From NCBI GenBank assembly GCA_021205565.1, contig JAJPXG010000028.1:1-51999 (forward strand): a stretch of 51,999 nucleotides of DNA. The letters are read 5' to 3'. The notes beneath the pieces are model-generated. The model saw nothing but the letters and a program-made list of their open reading frames with translations, was not told where the DNA came from and ran no database searches. The first letter of the stretch is position 1. Each line of letters opens with the position of its first letter. This DNA is from Lachnospiraceae bacterium. GTDB lineage: Bacteria > Bacillota > Clostridia > Lachnospirales > Lachnospiraceae. The translations under genes were made by a program, and so were the position numbers. Shown in pieces: positions 34,395-42,713 of the stretch.

Positions 34395-34566
34395 GCACCG
34401 AGGGTCAGACGGCAGATTTTTCCACGCGAGCGCCTTCTGTGCATCGGTGCAAGACAATAAATTGCATGATATGAAAACGCACAGTGAAACGAGCTGGAAA
34501 ATATCTGTCGCCTGACCCGACAACGGCATGAAATTATGAAAATATCTGCCGCCTGACCCGACAACG
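34395..34566. repeat. Tandem and inverted 29-base repeats upstream of pseB
   Basis: In the 286-base gene-free gap, two direct copies of a 29-base unit (34497-34525 and 34538-34566, one mismatch) start GAAAATATCTG and end GACAACG. An inverted partial copy lies at 34402-34423, pairing with 34496-34518 over 20 of 22 positions with one extra base. A nested perfect 7-base stem GCACCGA (34395-34401) / TCGGTGC (34444-34450) overlaps it. This gives mutually exclusive pairing partners for the inverted copy, a layout typical of switching leaders, but the element could also be a mobile palindrome. Confidence 0.8.
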
Positions 34567-34608
34567 CAGAAAAAAGAAATACAGAAAACCATAAATGAAA
34601 GGACTACT

Positions 34609-35604
34609 ATGTTAAACAACAAAACCATCCTGATCACCGGAGGCACAGGCTCCTTCGGCAAAGCATTCACCAAATATGTCCTGACCCACTATAACCCTAA
34701 AAAAATCATCATCTACAGCCGCGACGAATTCAAACAGTTCATCATGCAGGGCGAATTTGCCGAGTATGCCTCCAGGCTTCGCTTCTTCATCGGCGACGTG
34801 CGGGACAAGGACAGACTCTACCGCGCCTTTGAGGGTGTGGATTACGTCATACACGCGGCTGCTTTGAAGCAGGTGCCGGCCTGTGAATACAATCCCAACG
34901 AAGCCATCAAGACCAATATCCACGGCGCCCAGAATATCATTGAGGCGGCGCTTGACTGCGGTGTGAAAAAGGTCATCGCTCTTTCCACCGATAAGGCCGT
35001 CAATCCCGTGAACCTTTACGGCGGTACGAAATTAGTCAGCGACAAACTCTTTATCGCCGCCAATGCCTATGCCGGCAATAAGGACATCTGCTTTGCCATC
35101 GTGCGCTACGGTAACGTGGCCGGCAGCCGCGGCTCCATCATTCCCAAATTTTACGATATCATCAAAAATGGTGGAACTGAGCTTCCCATCACCGACTACC
35201 GTATGACCCGCTTCTGGATCAGCCTGGAGGAAGGCGTGAAGCTTGTGATCAAAGCCCTGGAGGAGGCTACCGGCGGCGAGACCTTCATCAGCAAAATTCC
35301 CTCCTTTAAGGTTCCGGACCTGGCGGAGGCGATGCTTCCCGGCGGACACACCCGTGAGATCGGCATCTATCCGGGCGAAAAGCTGCACGAGATCATGGTG
35401 ACTACGGAGGACTCCGCCAATACCTGGGAGTATGAGAAGCATTTCATCGTCTATCCCCAGGTACACTGGAATGACAAACAGAAGATCAACACGAACGGCA
35501 AAAAGGTAGCCGAGGGCTTTTCCTATACCTCCGGAAACAATACCGAGTGGCTGTCCGTGGAGCAGATCCGTGAGCGCTTACAGGAGCTTGATCTGGAGAA
35601 ATGA
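34609..35604 (+). CDS. pseB: PseB-like UDP-N-acetylglucosamine 4,6-dehydratase
   Basis: A 331-residue SDR-family nucleotide-sugar enzyme close to PseB: UDP-GlcNAc 4,6-dehydratase with C5 inversion, giving the 4-keto-6-deoxy sugar used by PseC. NAD-binding GGTGSFGKAF is at residues 11-20, the catalytic region STDKAVNPVNLYGGTKLVSDKL near 125-145 (Asp-Lys and Tyr-x3-Lys), and the C-terminal FISKIPSFKVPDLAEAM and YPGEKLHEIM complete the family pattern. Capsule enzymes of the CapE/FlaA1 type are close relatives and would share these motifs. ATG 34609 follows AAAGGA. The last four bases overlap the next gene. Confidence 0.93.
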   Translation: MLNNKTILITGGTGSFGKAFTKYVLTHYNPKKIIIYSRDEFKQFIMQGEFAEYASRLRFFIGDVRDKDRLYRAFEGVDYVIHAAALKQVPACEYNPNEAIKTNIHGAQNIIEAALDCGVKKVIALSTDKAVNPVNLYGGTKLVSDKLFIAANAYAGNKDICFAIVRYGNVAGSRGSIIPKFYDIIKNGGTELPITDYRMTRFWISLEEGVKLVIKALEEATGGETFISKIPSFKVPDLAEAMLPGGHTREIGIYPGEKLHEIMVTTEDSANTWEYEKHFIVYPQVHWNDKQKINTNGKKVAEGFSYTSGNNTEWLSVEQIRERLQELDLEK

Positions 35605-36839
35605 CAGAAAAAAAGAAGCGTATCAATCAGAGCGGGCAGCTTCTGTGGCTGATTCTGCTGGTATTTTACAGTCTTATCATGTACAGGCTGTTTTACAGAC
35701 AGTGTGTTCAGTATGGCGGCGGTTATGTGTCGGATATGGAACCATATATTATGGTGATAAAGGGGCTGGAGCAGCCGTTCAGCTACCCGTATCCGCTCAT
35801 GTTTTCTCTGGCTCGCGCCCTGTCGTTCTTTTTCACGGCAGAACGGGCTATGGCCTTTGTGCTGACTTTTTTAAATACTCTGAGTGTCTGGATTACCGGA
35901 CAGTATCTGCTGCGCTTTATAAGGGAAGAACTGAATACCAGACAGCGGGAAATGACTCTTTGGTGGTATCTTCCGGCCTGTGCGCTGACACTCTCATTAT
36001 ATTTTGTGTCCATGCTGTATCTGCCGTATTCTGTGAGTACCGTCGCGGGTCTTTCCCGCTGCGTGGGCACCTACACGCCTAACCCGTTTTGGAATGCTAC
36101 CTATCTGGCGACCAGGCCGTTCAGTGTCATCAGTTTTTTTGAGGGCGCGAAGCTTCTGGAAAAATACGAGTGCGGAGCTAAGCTTAAGGAGTACCTGATT
36201 TTTGCAGCTTCTTTGCTGCTGGGAGCTTTGGCCAAGCCGTCCTTTACTCTTGTTGCGATTGCAGTTTACGCAGTGGTTTTGCTGTACCGTTTTGTGAAAA
36301 GCAGAGGCAGGAACCTTTTGAAAAGTCTGTATTTCGGCTTCTGTGTATTACCGGCCGGCTTTGTCATGATCTACCAGTTTTTCGGCGTTTTTTCCGGCAG
36401 CGATTATGTGGGAGAAAGCGCCGGTATCGGCATTTCTCCGGGAGAGATCTGGTCGCTGTACAGCAGCAATATTCTGCTGAGCGTCCTGTTAGGAAATGCG
36501 TTTGCGCTCTTCATGCTCATTTATAATCGCAGGAAGCTGAAAAGTGTTTCCTGGTTTCGCCATGCCTGGCAGCTGTGGCTTGCCGGCTTTTTGATGTTTT
36601 TCTTTCTTTATGAAAAGGGGTTTCGCGCAAGTCACGGCAATTTTGCCTGGGGGTATATGCACGGTATGTTCTTTGTATTCCTGGCGGGGCTCATGCTGTT
36701 GATCTGCAATACGCTGAATGCGAAGAAGAAGAAGGAAATCTGCTGTGTCTGCGCCGGATGGCTGCTTTATGCGGCCCACCTGGCCTGCGGTGTACATTTC
36801 TTTCTTTATCTGCTGGCAGGGTATGACCCGTTTATATGA
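35601..36839 (+). CDS. Polytopic membrane protein, probable GT-C-like glycan enzyme
   Basis: A 412-residue protein with about ten transmembrane segments and no recognised family name. The first extracytoplasmic loop contains QYGGGYVSDMEPYIMVIKGLEQPFSYPYPL, an acidic loop after TM1 that resembles the catalytic loop of GT-C enzymes (Asp in the first loop), and later TYTPNPFWNATYLATRPFSV, resembling the family's N-P-x-x-N/W-T/A motif. It is coupled to the PseB gene by a four-base ATGA overlap and next overlaps a GNAT gene region. A GT-C transferase using polyprenyl-linked sugar is the best guess. Confidence 0.75.
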   Translation: MTEKKKRINQSGQLLWLILLVFYSLIMYRLFYRQCVQYGGGYVSDMEPYIMVIKGLEQPFSYPYPLMFSLARALSFFFTAERAMAFVLTFLNTLSVWITGQYLLRFIREELNTRQREMTLWWYLPACALTLSLYFVSMLYLPYSVSTVAGLSRCVGTYTPNPFWNATYLATRPFSVISFFEGAKLLEKYECGAKLKEYLIFAASLLLGALAKPSFTLVAIAVYAVVLLYRFVKSRGRNLLKSLYFGFCVLPAGFVMIYQFFGVFSGSDYVGESAGIGISPGEIWSLYSSNILLSVLLGNAFALFMLIYNRRKLKSVSWFRHAWQLWLAGFLMFFFLYEKGFRASHGNFAWGYMHGMFFVFLAGLMLLICNTLNAKKKKEICCVCAGWLLYAAHLACGVHFFLYLLAGYDPFI

Positions 36840-36856
36840 CGATACAGGAGAAGCCT

Positions 36857-37372
36857 ATGATATATTTAAGACCCATGACAGAGGCGGATACGGATGATAT
36901 CGTAGCCTGGCGCAATTCGGAGGGCGTGCGCAGATCCTTTATTTATCAGGAGGATTTTACTCCCGAGGGACATCTGCGCTGGCTGCACGAGGTGGTTGAA
37001 ACCGGCAGAGCTGCGCAGATGATGATCTGTGAGGAGGGCACCGGCAGGGCGCTCGGCAGCGTCTATATCCGGGATATTGACCATACGCATCATAAGGGAG
37101 AGTACGGGATATTCCTGGGAACGGAGGAGGCGCGTGGCCGGGGAATCGGCACCGAGGCGGCCAGGCTGATGGTTGCATACGGATTTGAGAAGCTTCACCT
37201 GCACCGGATTTATCTGCGGGCGCTTGCAGACAACTTCAGAGCAATCCGCAGTTATGAAAAGGCGGGTTTTGTGAAAGAGGGGTTGTTGAAGGATGACGTG
37301 TGTATTCACGGAGAATACCGCGATATTGTCTGGATGGCAATCGTGAAAGAGGATACTCATGAAGAAAATTAG
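36857..37372 (+). CDS. GNAT acetyltransferase, possibly PseH-like
   Basis: A 171-residue GNAT of the RimJ/RimL type. It begins IYLRPMTEADTDDIVAWRNSEGVR (characteristic of sugar N-acetyltransferases such as PseH), and has the acetyl-CoA loop EARGRGIGTEAARLMVAYGF near residue 95 and NFRAIRSYEKAGFVKEG. PseH acetylates the 4-amino group made by PseC, and PseB and PseC are encoded about 1-4 kb upstream. The family is broad, so the PseH role is inferred from context. ATG 36857 (six bases after CAGGAG) is preferred to the in-frame ATG at 36836. It ends 14 bases into the next gene. Confidence 0.8.
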   Translation: MIYLRPMTEADTDDIVAWRNSEGVRRSFIYQEDFTPEGHLRWLHEVVETGRAAQMMICEEGTGRALGSVYIRDIDHTHHKGEYGIFLGTEEARGRGIGTEAARLMVAYGFEKLHLHRIYLRALADNFRAIRSYEKAGFVKEGLLKDDVCIHGEYRDIVWMAIVKEDTHEEN

Positions 37373-38378
37373 CTATGTGATTCCCTGCTACCGCTCCGAG
37401 CACACGCTTGAAAAAGTGGTGGAGGAAATTATTCACACCATGGAAGGAATGCCGGAATATCTGTATGACATAGTGTTGGTCAATGATTCTTCTCCTGACG
37501 GGACCATTCAGGTTATCCGCGGACTCTGCGAGAAGTATCCCTTTGTCATGGGAGTCGATTTTGCCAGGAATTTCGGGCAGCACGCGGCTCTGATGGCAGG
37601 TCTTCGCCATTCGGACGGAGATATCGTGATCTGCTTAGACGACGACGGTCAGACACCGGCCAATGAGGCTGGAAAGCTGATTGCCAAAATCGAGGAGGGG
37701 TATGACGCGGTCTATGCAGAGTATGAGCATAAGATGCATTCCGCCTTCCGCAATCTTGGCAGCAAGGCCAACGAGCTGATGCTGCGGGCGCTTTTGGGCA
37801 AGCCGAAGGAGCTGTATATCAGCAGCTATTTCGCGGTGCGCCGCTTCGTGGTGGAGGATATGATCCGTTATGAGAATTCATACCCCTATGTGATCGGTCT
37901 GGTGCTGCGCACAACCCGCAATATTGCCAATGTGAAGGTCACACACCGGGAGCGTGAGGTGGGATCGAGCGGCTATACATTCAAAAAACTGGTGGCGCTC
38001 TGGATCAACGGCTTTACAGCTTTCAGCGTCCAGCCGCTCAGAATTGCTACCTGTATCGGCGCGGGCTGCGCGGGGATCGGCTTTATTTACGGGATTTATA
38101 CGATCATCAAGCGGATTGTTCTGCCGGATATCCCGGCCGGTTACAGCGCCTTAATGAGCGCCGTTGTTTTTTTCGGCGGTATGATTATGGTGCTCCTGGG
38201 TATGCTGGGAGAATATATCGGCCGCATCTATATCAGTTTAAACAGTGCGCCGCAGTATGTCATCCGGGAGCGGTTCAATGCGGATAACGGGCAGTTTCAG
38301 AGAAGGGAAGCTCAACAGACCGAAAAGGAACAGGCTCTGCGGGAACAGCTTCGGCAGGAGCTGTCCGGGAAGGAATAA
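37359..38378 (+). CDS. GtrB/ArnC-like membrane glycosyltransferase (GT2)
   Basis: A 339-residue GT2 of the GtrB/ArnC group: ISYVIPCYRSEHTLEKVV, YDIVLVNDSSPDGTIQVI, VDFARNFGQHAALMAGLRHSDGDIVICLDDDGQTP with the metal motif DDDGQTP (Asp-rich), and two C-terminal transmembrane helices (about 232-255 and 263-290) followed by a basic Gln/Glu-rich tail. These enzymes load one sugar on undecaprenyl phosphate at the cytoplasmic side for later use by a GT-C transferase. The large membrane protein directly downstream (38379) is a natural partner. ATG 37359 is preceded by AGAGG. Confidence 0.9.
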   Translation: MKKISYVIPCYRSEHTLEKVVEEIIHTMEGMPEYLYDIVLVNDSSPDGTIQVIRGLCEKYPFVMGVDFARNFGQHAALMAGLRHSDGDIVICLDDDGQTPANEAGKLIAKIEEGYDAVYAEYEHKMHSAFRNLGSKANELMLRALLGKPKELYISSYFAVRRFVVEDMIRYENSYPYVIGLVLRTTRNIANVKVTHREREVGSSGYTFKKLVALWINGFTAFSVQPLRIATCIGAGCAGIGFIYGIYTIIKRIVLPDIPAGYSALMSAVVFFGGMIMVLLGMLGEYIGRIYISLNSAPQYVIRERFNADNGQFQRREAQQTEKEQALREQLRQELSGKE

Positions 38379-40061
38379 ATGGAAAAACTGCATAATCATA
38401 TTCATAATCACATACGGTTTTACAGAGCACTCCTGATGGCGCTTCTGCCGCTTTTATGTTGTGTTGTGCGCTGTCTTCTGACGGGACACAGCATCGCAGA
38501 TATCTATTTGCCTGCTTCCGAATGGAATGATGAGCTGTTTTATTATAAACAGGTGGAAGGAATGCTGCAATATGGCTATCCGTATGGATATTTCGGTTTT
38601 AATGAAAGCCATGCGCTGGTACTGTCCTTTGCGGCCTGGAGTCCGGTGCTTTTGTGGCCCTGGCTGCTCTGGGGACTGATATTCGGCTGGAATCTGCTTT
38701 CTCCCATCTACTGCAATATTTTCGTGATGATGCTGGCGGTTTTCCTTTTCGTGTGGATTACGAAAGCGGACGGAGGGCAGTGCATCAGAATCACAGTTCT
38801 CTTTGTACTTTTCCCCCTGTTTTCCAGATACATGATGTCGGCCATGCCGGAAATTACCTGTTTTGCGATGCTGATTGTTTACTGGGCTCTGGCTTACAGT
38901 TATTATCAGCAGGAAAATGCAGGAAAACTTGCAGGAATGTTTGCACTTTCTGCAATTATGACCCTTATGCGCCCATATCTGATCGTTTTTCTGGCGCTGC
39001 CGATGCTGATCCTCATCTGGAAGAAAAAATGGGCTGGTCTTGCGGGCAGTCTTGTCATCGGAGGCGGTACGGGCATCCTGTATATCTGTATCAATCATTT
39101 TCTGGCGGCGGAATATTTTACGGCGCTTTTTGACGTATCATGGCTGACGAATTTTATTCACTATGGCTTTAAGCAGGGACTTCAGGAGCTGATCGCCAAA
39201 CTGACCTATAATTTCGCAGACTTTTTCCGCAACTGTTATCAGGGGCTGACGGATGGTCTGGCTACTGGTTCGTTTTTCATTGGCTTTCTGGTGGTCATGG
39301 CGTTGCTGTTTATTTATACCATTTGCTGCCTTTGCCGCAAAGCGTGGAAGGAAAGTATTCTGTACGGACACCTGTTCTTAAGTTTTTTTGCCATGTGGAT
39401 GGCATTGATTCTGATGTATAAAATGCAGGAGGGAAGCAAACATCTGCTGACCTTTATCGCGGTGGGAATTTTTGCACTGGCCATGATGAAGGACAAAACA
39501 GGTGAAAAGACCAAAGAAAGGGAAGGGGTTAAAGCAGCCGAAGAATTCGGAGAACCTGAAAAATCTGAAACGCCGGATGAGGGAATACGTCCCGTTCACT
39601 GCCTGAAGAAGGCGGCTTCTCACTGGCAGGTCATCGTCTGTGCACTGACATTCGTATATCTGTATTACTTTATGGCCGTTGACGCGTATGATTATCAGCT
39701 GTGCTTTCAGACACAGGAGCTTGTGGAGGAGATGGAGAGCGTCGCAGATCAGATGGAGGAGAGCATGATTGTTCAGACACAGGATGTTCCCAGCTATGAC
39801 AATGATGTTATCTGGGTTGCGGCGGATTACTCCACGGATGGCGAAGAATGGCTGGTGACGGATTATCAGATACTATATAGCCTGCCTGCAGGATTTGGTA
39901 TCAGCTGCTGTTACGCGGACTATATAACGGTCAGTTTTGATACGCTGCAGAGCAAATATCTGTGCACGGTTGCGGGTGGTACGATTGATGCGCTCTGCCA
40001 GGAGAAAGGACTCCCGGTGGTGGCCGAGGGACTGAATGCGGTTATTTATCAATTACGATAA
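38379..40061 (+). CDS. Large polytopic membrane protein of GT-C-like layout
   Basis: A 560-residue protein. It starts with an unusual histidine-rich segment MEKLHNHIHNHIRFYR, followed by about ten transmembrane helices up to residue 370, a charged Glu/Lys linker (about 372-410), one more helix (WQVIVCALTFVYLYYFM), and a soluble extracytoplasmic tail of about 120 residues. The first loop has LPASEWNDELFYYKQVEG, an acidic D-E-x-x-Y pattern in the position where GT39/PMT-like enzymes carry the catalytic acid. Function is otherwise unrecognised. It starts right after the GtrB-like gene's stop, which fits a GtrB/GT-C pair. Confidence 0.8.
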   Translation: MEKLHNHIHNHIRFYRALLMALLPLLCCVVRCLLTGHSIADIYLPASEWNDELFYYKQVEGMLQYGYPYGYFGFNESHALVLSFAAWSPVLLWPWLLWGLIFGWNLLSPIYCNIFVMMLAVFLFVWITKADGGQCIRITVLFVLFPLFSRYMMSAMPEITCFAMLIVYWALAYSYYQQENAGKLAGMFALSAIMTLMRPYLIVFLALPMLILIWKKKWAGLAGSLVIGGGTGILYICINHFLAAEYFTALFDVSWLTNFIHYGFKQGLQELIAKLTYNFADFFRNCYQGLTDGLATGSFFIGFLVVMALLFIYTICCLCRKAWKESILYGHLFLSFFAMWMALILMYKMQEGSKHLLTFIAVGIFALAMMKDKTGEKTKEREGVKAAEEFGEPEKSETPDEGIRPVHCLKKAASHWQVIVCALTFVYLYYFMAVDAYDYQLCFQTQELVEEMESVADQMEESMIVQTQDVPSYDNDVIWVAADYSTDGEEWLVTDYQILYSLPAGFGISCCYADYITVSFDTLQSKYLCTVAGGTIDALCQEKGLPVVAEGLNAVIYQLR

Positions 40062-40076
40062 CGCTGGAAATAGATT

Positions 40077-41834
40077 ATGAAAAAAATACTGGATAAATTA
40101 AAGGTAATACTCGACAGCAAACAGAAAGCCAGGATGAAGCTTCTGGTTGTTTTAATGGTTATCGGCGCTCTTTTGGAGACTGTCAGCATCGCGCTGGTGC
40201 TGCCGATTGCCACGGTGCTGCTCAATCAGGACAGCGTCAACGGTGACGGACTGCCGGCGATGGTCTATCGCTTACTTGGCTTTACAAGTGTCAACAGCTT
40301 TGCCATCTTCCTTCTGTTCTGTCTGCTGATTGCGTTCATTGTGAAAAACTCGTTTCTGTTTTTTGAGACCAGACTGCAGTTAAACTTTGTTTATGACAAT
40401 CAGTTTGAAACCTCGCGCAAAATGATGATCAATTACATGAAGCGCCCCTATGAGTATTACCTCAACGCGGAAACCTCAGTCATACAGAGAAACATTACCT
40501 CTGATGTCAATAATATGTATGCCATGGTGCTTTCCATCCTGCAGCTGATGAGTGAGTCTGTGGTGGCGCTTTGCATGGGAATTTATCTCGTTTTCCAGGA
40601 TCCAATTATGTGCGTGACGATCGGCGGACTTCTGATTATTCTGCTTTTGGTGATCAGGGTGGTGCTCAAGCCGATTATGGTACGGACAGGCAAGGAGAAT
40701 CAGGATTATTACGCGGGGTTATTCAAGTGGATCAACCAGTCGGTGACCGGTATCAAGGAGATCAAGATTGCCAATAAGGAGAGTTATTTTATTCATGAGT
40801 ACGCCAAGTGCGGCAACGGTTATGTGAAGGCGGTCAAAAAGTCCACGCTTTTGAATTCCACACCCAGGCTTTTAATCGAGACGGTGGTTATCGCGGGCTT
40901 TGTGCTTTACATGTATATTTCGTTTCAGATGGGGCGCGGCACGGATCAGATTGTGGCCAGTGTCTCCGCGTTTGCGGTGGCGGCCATGAAGCTTCTGCCG
41001 AGCGCCAACCGCATCAATAACTATATGACCAATATTTCTTATTTTGAACCCTTCTTTTTCGGGGCCAGCGACAACCTGCAGGCGGATATCAGCGACAAAT
41101 CTATCGTTTACGATGCGGATGCGTACACCGGTCTGGAGGTGGCTGAGAAGCTGCCGGTGAAAAAGAGCATCGTCATGCAGAATGTATATTATAAGTATCC
41201 CAACACGGACGTCTATATTTTCCGCGATATGAATATGGAGATTCCGATCGGGAAATCCGTTGGCATTGTGGGAACCTCCGGCGCCGGTAAGACGACGGTG
41301 GTGGATATTATGCTGGGACTTCTGGAAATGGAGAGCGGGAAGGTACTCGCGGACGGCGTGGATGTGAATCTGCCGCAGAATTATCAGGGGTGGCTTGCCA
41401 ATGTGGGATATATTCCGCAGACGATTTTCATGCTGGATTCCAATATCCGTGAGAATGTTGCTTTTGGTGTGCCCAGGGAGCATATTTCGGACGAGCAGGT
41501 ATGGGCGGCGCTTCATGATGCGCAGCTGGATACTTTTGTGAAGGGACTGCCGGAGGGCCTGGATACCGAGATCGGGGAGCGAGGCATCCGTTTGAGCGGC
41601 GGTCAGCGCCAGAGAATCGGAATCGCCAGGGCGCTGTTCTGGGATCCGGAGGTTCTGGTGCTGGATGAGGCGACCTCCGCTCTTGACAACGATACCGAGG
41701 CGGCCATCATGGAATCCATCAACCACTTGCACGGCAAAAAGACGCTTCTGATTATTGCACACCGGCTGCAGACCATTGAGAAATGTGATATGATATACCG
41801 GATTCAGGACGAAAAAGCGGTAAGGGAGAGGTAA
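40077..41834 (+). CDS. ABC transporter, PglK-like lipid-linked sugar flippase
   Basis: A 585-residue fused permease-ATPase. The N-terminal half has six transmembrane segments starting LLVVLMVIGALLETVSIALVLPIATVLL, which resembles the lipid-linked oligosaccharide flippase PglK more than drug exporters. The ATPase has Walker A GTSGAGKTT near residue 400, signature LSGGQRQRIGIARAL near 505, Walker B VLVLDEATSALD near 525 and the H-loop IIAHRL. It probably works as a homodimer to flip undecaprenyl-linked repeat units. No Wzx-type flippase was seen in the window. The gene follows GGAAA and runs directly into the SGNH hydrolase gene. Confidence 0.9.
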   Translation: MKKILDKLKVILDSKQKARMKLLVVLMVIGALLETVSIALVLPIATVLLNQDSVNGDGLPAMVYRLLGFTSVNSFAIFLLFCLLIAFIVKNSFLFFETRLQLNFVYDNQFETSRKMMINYMKRPYEYYLNAETSVIQRNITSDVNNMYAMVLSILQLMSESVVALCMGIYLVFQDPIMCVTIGGLLIILLLVIRVVLKPIMVRTGKENQDYYAGLFKWINQSVTGIKEIKIANKESYFIHEYAKCGNGYVKAVKKSTLLNSTPRLLIETVVIAGFVLYMYISFQMGRGTDQIVASVSAFAVAAMKLLPSANRINNYMTNISYFEPFFFGASDNLQADISDKSIVYDADAYTGLEVAEKLPVKKSIVMQNVYYKYPNTDVYIFRDMNMEIPIGKSVGIVGTSGAGKTTVVDIMLGLLEMESGKVLADGVDVNLPQNYQGWLANVGYIPQTIFMLDSNIRENVAFGVPREHISDEQVWAALHDAQLDTFVKGLPEGLDTEIGERGIRLSGGQRQRIGIARALFWDPEVLVLDEATSALDNDTEAAIMESINHLHGKKTLLIIAHRLQTIEKCDMIYRIQDEKAVRER

Positions 41835-42674
41835 ATGGGGAGAAAGAAGTCCGATTGGGTTTTATGGCTGCTGGGCGCCGCCTGCTTTATGGCGGTGATC
41901 TTTCTCTGGCTGATCAGTAAAATGAGCTGGTCCGGGACGGGCCATGAGATCGTCCTCATGGGAGACAGTGTAGTCGGCAACCAGTTCTATAACGGAGATC
42001 CGGTGGACGAGGTGCTGAGTGAAAAGACCGGGATGGAGGTATTCAACGGCGCATTCGGCGGCAGCAGCGTGGTATCGTATAATGATGGACTGTGGGAGAC
42101 GTTGGGAAGCGAGTCCTTCAGCTTTGAAGCGCTCGTTAATGCCATTGTACTGAGGGATTTTTCCGCACAGAACGCGGCGATTGAGAGAAATGCCACACAG
42201 ACATATTTTGCGGAGCGGCTTGAGAACCTGGAGCAGACGGATTTTTCAAAGACAGACATTCTGGTGGTCTGTTTCGGCGCCAACGACTATGCCAATCAGA
42301 TTTCGCCGGACGTTTTTGAAGAGGCGTTCAGCAACAGCATCGGGAGGCTGCAGGCGGCATACCCTTCCCTTACCATTTATATTTCGTCCCCGGTATTTAA
42401 TTATCTGACCAGGGACGGGGAGCAGATTTTCTGTGACAGCGGCGAGTGGGGAGATTATCTGCTGGAGGAATATGTGCTGGCACAGGAGCGTGTGGCGGAG
42501 GAATATGGTGTCTGTTTTATTGATAATTACCATGACAGTGTGATTAACGCAGATACGATTTATGATTATACGATTACCGCGGATGGTCTGCACTTGAATA
42601 AAGAGGGAAGAGATGTGCTGACGGATACGATTGCGGCGGTAATTTTAAGCGGCGGGCAGCAGGAAACGGACTGA
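41835..42674 (+). CDS. Membrane-anchored SGNH hydrolase
   Basis: A 279-residue protein with one N-terminal transmembrane helix (about residues 9-30) and an extracytoplasmic SGNH/GDSL hydrolase domain. Catalytic blocks are all visible: GDS with Ser45 (block I), Gly75 in NGAFGGSS (block II), Asn150 in FGANDY (block III), and Asp250/His253 in DGLHLN (block V). Such enzymes add or remove O-acetyl or other acyl groups on surface glycans. The start is directly after the ABC transporter stop, with GGGAGAGG just upstream. An acyltransferase-3 gene lies 3 kb downstream, suggesting the glycan carries ester substituents. Confidence 0.92.
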   Translation: MGRKKSDWVLWLLGAACFMAVIFLWLISKMSWSGTGHEIVLMGDSVVGNQFYNGDPVDEVLSEKTGMEVFNGAFGGSSVVSYNDGLWETLGSESFSFEALVNAIVLRDFSAQNAAIERNATQTYFAERLENLEQTDFSKTDILVVCFGANDYANQISPDVFEEAFSNSIGRLQAAYPSLTIYISSPVFNYLTRDGEQIFCDSGEWGDYLLEEYVLAQERVAEEYGVCFIDNYHDSVINADTIYDYTITADGLHLNKEGRDVLTDTIAAVILSGGQQETD

Positions 42675-42713
42675 TTTTTCGGGGAACTGATTGGAAACAC
42701 GGAAGTAAGAGAC

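Noticed and set aside
34497-34566. Two 29-base direct repeats resembling a CRISPR array
   Set aside because: Only two copies with a 12-base gap between them, plus an inverted copy nearby, and no cas genes in the window.
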